From assembly GCA_004764695.1 (NCBI GenBank), contig SMSO01000025.1, positions 4,194,862 through 4,258,861 on the forward strand: DNA of 64,000 bases, in the 5' to 3' direction. The notes below the pieces were generated by a model, which saw only the letters and a list, made by a program, of their open reading frames with translations, did no database searches and was not told the origin of the DNA. The stretch is from Schizochytrium sp. TIO01 (Eukaryota; Sar; Bigyra; Thraustochytrida; Thraustochytriidae). The position numbers and the translations under genes were made by a program. Below, piece by piece: positions 56,221-64,000 of the stretch (the stretch's first letter is position 1; the number at the start of each line of letters is the position of its first letter).

Positions 56221-58929
56221 ATGCCTGCGCAGCACCCTTCTGAGAGATGGCGCTCCATGGCCGAGAGGACTGACGAGCTCGTCTCCGAGATCCCTGTTGG
56301 CACCGAAGGTATCCCAAACCTTCAGCGTGGCCTCGGTCAGCTCGAAAATGCTGTCGCCAGTCTTCGCCGTAACGTCATGGACGATGACTTTGGTGGTCGC
56401 GGTGAGGCCAATATGTTCACCAAATCTGACGAAGGCATGGGAATGGGTGAGGATGGTGACCGTGCTGGCAAGAAGGATTTCCTTGTGAGTCGGGGCCAGC
56501 GTCTACTCGGTCAGTACAACTTTGACGCCGAGAAGCTCGAGCGTGGCCTGCACCAGATTGTTCCTCGCGCCAATGCCCAGGGTCCCGAGGAGGAGGTCTA
56601 CGACCACCACATCCAGGTCTTTGCCTCGAGTATTCATGAGGCGCTCGTGACCACCATGAGCACCTCTGAGCACAAGAACCTCTGTCTCATGGAGGACGAG
56701 TGGGAGGAAGAAAAGTCTAGAATCATGGAAGACCTTCGCCGACCTTCAGGCCCTGCCAGGTCTGGAACAACTACCATTGCCTCCAGACCCGAGTTTAAAG
56801 ATGTCGTTGGTAGCACCGCCTTCTCGAACTCGTCATCCTCAGCATTGTCATCGTCGCAGAATCTTGCAGCTCCAGAGTACGCTTACTCGGGATCAGACCG
56901 CGATATGGTGTACCAATACCTGACACAGCTTCGGTCTACGTCAAAAGAAAGTGGAGCGCTTGCTGCTCAGTTTGGAAAGCTCGCGAGGGAGCCATGGAGC
57001 CAGTCTACGTGGAGCCTCGTGAGCAGTATTCTGGAGCATTCGTCTGCGAACAACCAAGAAGGTTGGCTCAAGGGATCCCTCGTTTTTCTTGAGAAGCAGT
57101 ACTACAAGCACAAAGTACTTGCGAGCGACAGAAGCGCAAGCAGCCTGTCAGGATCTGCCAAGGACCACATCGTTCGATGGCTTGATTCTGTAAGGAAGCA
57201 ACCTCTGCTTGGTTCTGGCGGGCTGGCTACAGCTCTAAATCAGTACTCAGTGGGCTCTGGCAGTGCATCGGGGGCTAGCAGTAACAGCGTTAGTGGGTTG
57301 TTCGATAGTATTGGAAATGGCAGTAATGGCAATAACTTCGGAGCTGGCATGGAGTACCAGTACGGAGGCCTGCCATTCTGGGCCGTCGTTTACTACTGCC
57401 TTCGTGTGGGCAGTTGGGAGGACGCAGCCGCAGTGGCCTCCGAAGCAATGTCCAAACTTGATGATCTTGAGAATGCCATGTGCGAAGGACTTCTTGCGCT
57501 TTCGAAGAACAGCGATACCGTGGGCGAGAAACTGAAGAAGCTTGCGAAAATGATGGACGGAGATGAAGACAGCAACAATGGCGGAGCGTCGCGCAGCGGA
57601 GCAATGGTGCCGTTCGGAGGGATGTCGCGCGCGCAAAGTAGCCTCGAGACTAACCGCTGGGGCGACGCTGCAAGGCTGCAACAAAGCTCGTCCTGGAAAC
57701 GGGCCGTGCTGTACATTCTTCTAGCGGGAAAACCGAATGATCGGCTGTTGGAACGTGTGGTGAATGCCACAGTACAAGATTTTATGTGGCTTAAACTGAG
57801 TGTACTTCGCGTGCTTCAAGCGTCTAAGAATATTACCGGACAGGAAAGAGCTTTGGCAAACTTGCAAAGCACGCTTCAACGCAATGGACCGGCTCATTTC
57901 GCAGGAGGCAACGACCACCAGCTCTACGCTCGCCTCATGATGATGGCTCAGAAACCTCTCCTCGCCATTGAGTATCTCGAGAACCTGGCACCGCCTAATT
58001 CTGGATTGAATGGATCATCCTTTGGAGATGCTGTGCACATCGCTCTTGCACTGCAGCAAGAGGGTCTTCTTGCTGGCCCGCCGCTACCTAACGAACAGTC
58101 TGTGGACTCAAGCATCGAGGCCGAAGCAGACAAAAAGCTTGGTGAACTTGTGTTGCAGTACACTAAACCGCGCTTCGCACGAGACGAGCCCGGTTCTGCA
58201 ATGCTGTATTTTGCGCGCGCATTTCGACCCAGATCTGCTGCGAGCAGAGCTGTCATTGAGGAAGGCATCGCCCATATCTTTTATATGCACGCCGACAGAC
58301 TTGATGATATTCGCAAGCTTAGCAGCCCCGAATTGGAGCCGGTCATTCGCCCAGCACTTGTGCGCGCTGGGCGCATGGCAGAGAACCAAGGCAAACTTGC
58401 GGAGGCTGTCAGGCTTTACATGGAAAGCGGACAGGCTCAGGAACATGCACTAACAATCTTTAATCGTCAATTGGTGCAGGCCATTCGACCTCCGCATGTG
58501 AACCGCGAGGAGCTTCTTATGCAAGCTGAACGTCTGCAGCGGGATCGCATTGACCAATCTCTTGCTTCTGACCATTCGCGTGCGATCAAAACATTTAATT
58601 TGTTGGTGGGATTTTTGCGGTTTACGCATGATATTGAGATCCACCGTTGGGATTCTGCTCTCCAGCGTGTCAGTGGCGTGCTCCCATCAGACCCTGCTGA
58701 GGTGGAGCGCTGCAAGCGCGAGTATTTTGCATTGGACGAGCTCGTTTTAGATGTCTTTTCGCAAATTTTCTCCTCGGCACTCCAGGCGCTTCAGCGCCTC
58801 AGTGAAACTCAGCCGGGCCGCTCCATGCAGGTCAGAAAACAGTTTCAGGCCTATCAGAGCTTCTCTAATGCAATTCCGGAATCAACACCACAAATTGCGA
58901 GCCTCATTGCCACATTTCAACTTCATTAA
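56221..58929 (+). CDS. NUP93: Nuclear pore protein of the Nup93/Nic96 family
   Basis: 902 residues, slightly longer than human NUP93 (819) and yeast Nic96 (839). The N-terminal part (about 1-190) has heptad-like helices, the region that in this family binds the Nup62 channel complex. A Ser/Gly-rich linker with SGSASGASSNS and GNGSNGNN runs lies at about 345-380. The alpha-helical NIC solenoid contains typical family segments: GLPFWAVVYYCLRVGSWEDA (about 380-400), SWKRAVLYILLAGKPNDRLL near 490 and DFMWLKLSVLR near 520. The protein is an inner-ring scaffold of the nuclear pore. No intron is needed. Codon use in the first few hundred bases is strongly C-ending, unlike the AT-ending use of the giant cytoskeletal genes. 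Family assignment rests on recognised motifs and overall layout. Confidence 0.88.
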   Translation: MPAQHPSERWRSMAERTDELVSEIPVGTEGIPNLQRGLGQLENAVASLRRNVMDDDFGGRGEANMFTKSDEGMGMGEDGDRAGKKDFLVSRGQRLLGQYNFDAEKLERGLHQIVPRANAQGPEEEVYDHHIQVFASSIHEALVTTMSTSEHKNLCLMEDEWEEEKSRIMEDLRRPSGPARSGTTTIASRPEFKDVVGSTAFSNSSSSALSSSQNLAAPEYAYSGSDRDMVYQYLTQLRSTSKESGALAAQFGKLAREPWSQSTWSLVSSILEHSSANNQEGWLKGSLVFLEKQYYKHKVLASDRSASSLSGSAKDHIVRWLDSVRKQPLLGSGGLATALNQYSVGSGSASGASSNSVSGLFDSIGNGSNGNNFGAGMEYQYGGLPFWAVVYYCLRVGSWEDAAAVASEAMSKLDDLENAMCEGLLALSKNSDTVGEKLKKLAKMMDGDEDSNNGGASRSGAMVPFGGMSRAQSSLETNRWGDAARLQQSSSWKRAVLYILLAGKPNDRLLERVVNATVQDFMWLKLSVLRVLQASKNITGQERALANLQSTLQRNGPAHFAGGNDHQLYARLMMMAQKPLLAIEYLENLAPPNSGLNGSSFGDAVHIALALQQEGLLAGPPLPNEQSVDSSIEAEADKKLGELVLQYTKPRFARDEPGSAMLYFARAFRPRSAASRAVIEEGIAHIFYMHADRLDDIRKLSSPELEPVIRPALVRAGRMAENQGKLAEAVRLYMESGQAQEHALTIFNRQLVQAIRPPHVNREELLMQAERLQRDRIDQSLASDHSRAIKTFNLLVGFLRFTHDIEIHRWDSALQRVSGVLPSDPAEVERCKREYFALDELVLDVFSQIFSSALQALQRLSETQPGRSMQVRKQFQAYQSFSNAIPESTPQIASLIATFQLH

Positions 58930-59858
58930 ACATTTGCATATTCTCCCTCCCAATGAATCAAACAAACATCATCATTTAGCTGAAAATAATCATTCTCCTA
59001 ATCTTGTCTTGTGACTTTGCTTGCTATATTTCGTTGACGTTTTACGAATAGTCATAACTTTGAGGAATATATTCCCATCTTAAGAACACAGACAGCTTCA
59101 GTCGTTTGCTGTTACGCTACACCGACGCATTGCCTTTACTACTTTTGAAAAGAATATTATAATGGCGGGAGGAGTTGTGAGAAGGTAGCTTGGGACAATA
59201 TAACTAACTGCCTTGCTCTTGGATACGAGACCCTCTAAATTGCGAGAGAAGATTGGAATAGAGGAATTCCGTAGCATTTCGAAATTATTTCCATTCATTC
59301 TTTTGCGAGTTGAACGAAATCGTAAAAAGTCATAATGTCAATGTCTTCAAATCGATGGTCTGCCATAGCCCCAAATCGCGCTCATCGCAAATTCATCCTA
59401 GTATGATACCTTCGTATTTCAATGTCATAGTGGGACGGCAGGAAATTAGCCTATACTTATCCAACTGCACAGTACTCGTCACATCAACTCCTGCACACCT
59501 GTGTACCTATGCATGTGAGTATGTGATATAGGATACAATTAGCTAAAGATCGACTGGAATGAAGCATTTCTTAAAGTTTAGAAACTTACCAGTCTAGTTG
59601 CTAAGTTTGTTCATGGTCCAAGTATATTTCGAAGACTGGGAGCAAGGCTCTGCGTAATTATTAGCAAGGGCAGTCTTCACGGTTCCTAACTTGATTCTAC
59701 TTTTTGCTTTTTCTTCTTCTTGTTTTTACTAATTTATATTCAACTTAATATCATATCTTCAAGTTGGTCACGGTCTTTAAAAGAAGAAGAAGAAAAGAAA
59801 AGAAAAACGACTTTTTAAATTAAAAATTATTAACAATTTCTTAAACACAAAATAGCAG

Positions 59859-59881
59859 CTACTACTACTACTACTACTACT
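59859..59881 (+). repeat. (CTA)n trinucleotide microsatellite
   Basis: About 7.7 uninterrupted CTA units in noncoding sequence. Read directly. Confidence 0.9.
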
Positions 59882-60821
59882 CTTAGTAATAACTACTAGT
59901 AGGTAGCATGGCCACACACATACACACTCTCAAAACTTAGGTCAAATCTCAAGCCAAAGCAGTCACCCATTGTTCTGGCTAGATGCCAAAGAACGAGGCC
60001 TCGAAAGCTCGTGAGGACTACAAATGTAGACGAAACACTATAGACAGCCAGACGCCAGGCTAGCTTCAGACTGCCGGCAACATTTCGAGCGCGGCCTGTT
60101 TTATTCGGGCTCCGAGTCCAATCTCGCGCTCGGCGATGCGCCGTTTAGTCCCGCACGTGCCCTAGCAGTTGGATAGCTACTGCTAGCTAGCTTGAGATAC
60201 TAGGTATCTCCTAGCAATGCCTATGTAAGCACGTATATCTGCCTATCAAAATTAAGCGAAAGAGCGGCTTCCTCTGTGGCTTGGTCCCCAGATAGCGTTA
60301 ACGGTAGGAGTGCAGGTCATCTTCATCGGCACGGTTCACGACGGACTTTGATCAGAAATGAGAGTTCCGAGTGGGATAAAGAAAGAAAGAAAGAAATGAA
60401 GAAAGAGCTTCAAGCTTCAATCATCAGTGCGAATGCAGAGAAAGCGGAAAGAAGCAGTCGATTGCTGTTTCGTCCATTGCGCCACTGTCATTAAACGTAG
60501 TGAGTATTATTCTCTAAAATGTGCTTTCTCCAGAGTTATGTTGGTTAATTTTTGATTAAAAGTTAAACGAAAGAAGAGAAAAGAAAAGAAAAGGTTATCG
60601 ATATGATGTCAATCCGATAAGTCAGTACAAACAAACAAACGACCTCTTAATAAAAGCTCGCTCACTCAGACAGAACTCCATTCACATCTCCTTCTCAGGG
60701 TAACAGCCAGCTCTCATCGGAGAATTAAGCGCCCAATATTCACCTCCAACCTCGGAGGAGAGAGATCGATACTTTCAACAAGTTGGGCCCTCAATCGGAG
60801 AAATCCATGAGCCTTGCAAAC

Positions 60822-60860
60822 AGAAGAACAGAACAGAACAGAAGAACAGAACAGAACAGA
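60822..60860 (+). repeat. Tandem 18-bp purine-rich repeat
   Basis: AGAAGAACAGAACAGAAC is present twice in tandem (60,822-60,839 and 60,840-60,857), itself built of GAACA units. Read directly. Confidence 0.85.
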
Positions 60861-61105
60861 CCAAACAAAATAGAACAGTCGAAGAGAACGGGAAAGAAAG
60901 ATTAGGCTTTCTATGTTCCTCCCTTCTTCTCTATACACGTATATACGTATATACGCACCGTATAGACGTACTAAGTACCCTGCGCCCCTACCGGATGCCT
61001 ATGTACTGCTACCCGCACCCTCATTTCGTAGGAAGGCGGCAAGCCAGTCCTGTAAGGTTCGGCTAGCGTTTGCCGTAGCAGTGCCTACGACAGACGAATG
61101 AGACA

Positions 61106-61140
61106 GAAGAAAGAAGAAAGAAGAAAGAAGAAAGAAGAAG
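61106..61140 (+). repeat. (AGAAGAA)n heptamer array
   Basis: About five AGAAGAA-type units, an almost pure G/A strand. Read directly. Confidence 0.85.
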
Positions 61141-61294
61141 CCTTTGAAAACGCAGAGCGAACGGAGAGAGCGCTCAATGACTCGAAGAAAGACACGTGAG
61201 AGCAGAGGCAGAGAGCGCAGATACGCGTACGATGGATGGGGCGTGAGGTATCTTCGAGAGGAAAAGACCCTTTTCCGAGGCCCCAAAGGGCTCA

Positions 61295-61321
61295 GAGAGA
61301 AAGAAAGAAAGAAAGAAAGAG
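61295..61321 (+). repeat. (GAAA)n tetranucleotide array
   Basis: About six GAAA units. With the neighbouring arrays, and GAAA units at about 60,380-60,397, it makes an intermittent purine-rich kilobase. Confidence 0.85.
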
Positions 61322-61900
61322 CCATAAGAAACGTTTTTCTTTTCCTTCTTTCATTCATTCTGTTCCTTCTCTATCAAAGTATGTATTATGTCAGACGGAG
61401 AAAATGCCTTTGATCTTAGGAATTAACGTTTCGATTACGTGGACAGTGCTAAGGTTTAGCCTAAGGGGGACTATGAGACTCACGGGAGGTGTCCAAAGAT
61501 AAATTGCGCGACCCTCCTTAAGAAGGGCGGAAAAGCACCTTAAGAGCCTTCCTTCGCGAAATTCGCTCGTGCACACTGTGGGAGAGTTGGCCATAAGTTC
61601 GGCCGTCTCCCCCTCTCTCCACTGAGACTGAAAGAGGCCCTCACGGCCAGAGGGGAGAGAGGGAGGGTGCGCAGATGGGATGAGAGGGGCCCCACTGGGA
61701 TATCTTTGCGTGACTTCCGTATCGCAAAGGCTTGCGTCAGTGCCTCATGGTAGAGGGGGTGGGACGCTCAGTGGGGGCTGTGAGGGGGAGCCGAAGTGCC
61801 AGCTTGGCAAATTGGGGAAAGTATTGAGAAACTCGCGCGCCGTTGTGAGGAGGGGCATTCAAATTATCCCAGTGGGGTAAGAGGGGGGCTGCCTTCAGTG

Positions 61901-61995
61901 GGCGCGTCGGCCGAGTGATCAAGCGCCTTCAGTCTATCAATCGCCGTCGCGTCCGCCGGCGAGTCCCCGTTCCGCAGGTAGGTCGAGCCCGCGCC
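61901..61995 (+). other. Degenerate tRNA-like element (Ser/Leu type)
   Basis: GGCGCG (61,901-61,906) can pair with CGCGCC (61,990-61,995), a span of 95 nt suitable for a long-variable-arm tRNA. CGGCCGAGTGATCAAGCG resembles an A box and GGTCGAGCCC a B box with one base missing. The D stem and anticodon stem do not pair, so it is not a working tRNA. It could be a pseudogene, a tRNA-derived SINE head or coincidence. Confidence 0.25.
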
Positions 61996-62160
61996 GCAGC
62001 GCAGCGGCAGCGCTCTTGCTCCCCTCCACACCCACTCCGCCTGTCTGCTCCTGCCTCCATGCCCTATTGCAGGCGCGACTCGAGGCGCCATGAGCGCTCT
62101 TTGCTCTGATGTCTGTTTTCTGTTTTTCTTGTTTCTCTCTATATCTCTTTGATATTCGGT

Positions 62161-62221
62161 TTTCTTCTGTCGGTCGGATCTCTTTTGCTCTCTTCTTCTC
62201 TTTCTCCTTTTCTCATCGCAG
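62161..62221 (+). other. Strong polypyrimidine tract with CAG, candidate 3' splice site
   Basis: About 60 nt of nearly pure T/C end in ATCGCAG at 62,221. A donor-like CAG|GTAGGT lies at 61,978, which would define a 244-nt intron. No conserved product is evident, so a noncoding or leader exon is the likelier use if it is real. Confidence 0.3.
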
Positions 62222-63195
62222 CCCTGTTGCGTGGGTCTCTCGCGAGTTGTATGGATCGATCCCACGGCGGCTAGGCACGATACGCTCGCTGGTCTCTCGG
62301 GCTTTCTTTTACATCAGCGTGTTTCTCCTGTTAAAAAAAATAAAATAAAAATGGTGGGGCTCGGCGTCGGCAACTCACTCCCCTGCAGATTTGACCAAAC
62401 AGGCGATGTATTATCTATCAATTTGCTGCTGTGGTCTTCATCATTGCCGTCTTCTGTCGTGGATGCCGCTGTGCTGCTTGGGTGCGAAAGAGTGATTTGA
62501 GAAACCTGTTTTCCTGTTGGCAAGTGGATATTTCTTAGGACGTGCGTGCTTCATCACTTGATTGTGGATGCCATTGCAGCGCAGGTTGCGATGGATCTGT
62601 GCCATCGATCTGGCCACCTTGGTCTCCCGGGCCTCTACAGAATACCCTCAACAACAACAGATTCTCCGGATGTTCCTTTTCTTTTTTGCCAGTTGAATGG
62701 TGCTTGATGTTTTCGTTGTTGCTTCATTATTGGTTCTTTTTCTCACTCAACATTGAGAAATGTTACTACGAACATGATCTTCACTGTAAAACATGGAAAA
62801 GGGGAGTTGCCAAACCTAGGTTTGAATTTGTCCTCACTCCCAGTTCATTGGCACTCCGCCGATAGATGGCGTCCTTGATTATATAATACGAAGGAAGGCC
62901 GCACTTATCATTCTATTCAACACGAAGATAGTGAAGCAATAAATAGAGGTATTGAGGTAGTTGAGCTGCCGGCCGATAATCACTTTCACTTATTGTAGAG
63001 TTATTTCGCCACGAGCGAGGGAAGTCGTTGTGTACACACATTTTTAATGCGTTCTGTGAACATGGCTCGGTTCTTATCACAAGAGAGTAGAAACAACAGG
63101 ATCATAGATAGAAAGGCAGATGCAAAAGAAACAGAGGGTGTAGAGGAAGAGGAAAGCCTTGAGTTCTTGCCTTAAGTATGCTTGAACTGGAACAA

Positions 63196-63724
<529 letters not shown>

Positions 63725-64000
63725 ACGACCTTATCGCGCTCTAATACAACACAACTCCAGAGATCCAGCAAACGTGTCAACCAATTCGAACATTTTTTTT
63801 TTACTTTTCTACTTTCTCTCTTCTATTTGTTATTTTGGAATTTGTTTAAGGAATGTGAAACTGCGCACTATGTGTAAAAACAAAATTGGACTTTGGACAA
63901 GTTTTTGTTTTTTGTATTCCACTAAATAAATCCCAACTTGATAGAGACTTCTAGCCTGGGCTGATTCTTGTATTAAACGGAATAAGAGTACTTCCGTCTT
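63725..64000. other. 3' flank of the E2 gene
   Basis: T-rich 3' untranslated region. ACTAAATAAATCC near 63,921-63,933 is the best candidate poly(A) signal. Nothing else is recognisable before the window ends. Confidence 0.5.

Overview
The window reads as nuclear DNA of a protist. Very long, mostly uninterrupted reading frames with eukaryotic domain content are separated by AT-rich, simple-repeat-rich spacers, and there are no bacterial operons or Shine-Dalgarno sites. The content (a centrin-binding Sfi1-type protein, a C-terminal-motor kinesin, a nucleoporin of the Nup93/Nic96 family, a Ubc4/5-type E2, a secreted metalloprotease) and the scarcity of introns fit an intron-poor, centriole-bearing lineage. 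My best guess is a thraustochytrid-like stramenopile, but this is inference; no rRNA or other taxonomic marker is present.

Layout. (1) 1-9,702: two divergent genes for giant calmodulin-type proteins. One is an IQ-motif coiled-coil protein cut off by the left edge (minus strand). The other is an LRR/IQ/EF-hand protein (plus strand). They share a spacer of about 0.6 kb. (2) 10,436-14,709: two minus-strand genes, a short-chain dehydrogenase with a mitochondrial-like leader and a secreted ADAM-like (reprolysin plus disintegrin-like) zinc protease. (3) 14,710-32,887: about 18 kb in which I can support no gene. It is AT-rich and holds microsatellites, poly(T) tracts, fold-back AT motifs, short palindromes, a GC hairpin and a scattered AGGTAGGT-type motif. 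(4) 32,888-46,522: a giant helical-repeat protein, best read as one gene with a small intron at about 35,915-35,972, tail to tail with a large Sfi1-like protein. (5) 48,777-54,211: a kinesin-14 with ankyrin repeats, a WW-like segment and a long coiled coil, whose motor lies in a different frame from the rest (a one-base shift near 50,081-50,095). (6) 56,221-58,929: the Nup93/Nic96 nucleoporin, with a degenerate 16-bp tandem array in its upstream region. (7) 58,930-63,280: a spacer of about 4.3 kb with purine microsatellites, a degenerate tRNA-like element and splice-acceptor-like sites. (8) 63,281-63,724: a Ubc4/UBE2D ubiquitin-conjugating enzyme.

How they fit together. Four of the giant genes (IQ protein, LRR/IQ/EF protein, Sfi1-like protein, kinesin-14) share a Ca2+/calmodulin/centrin and microtubule theme, which suggests a loose neighbourhood of centrosome, basal-body or cytoskeleton genes. 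They are separately promoted, so this is not an operon. The SDR, protease, nucleoporin and E2 are ordinary metabolic, secretory and housekeeping genes. I found no CRISPR array, insertion sequence, rRNA or convincing intact tRNA.
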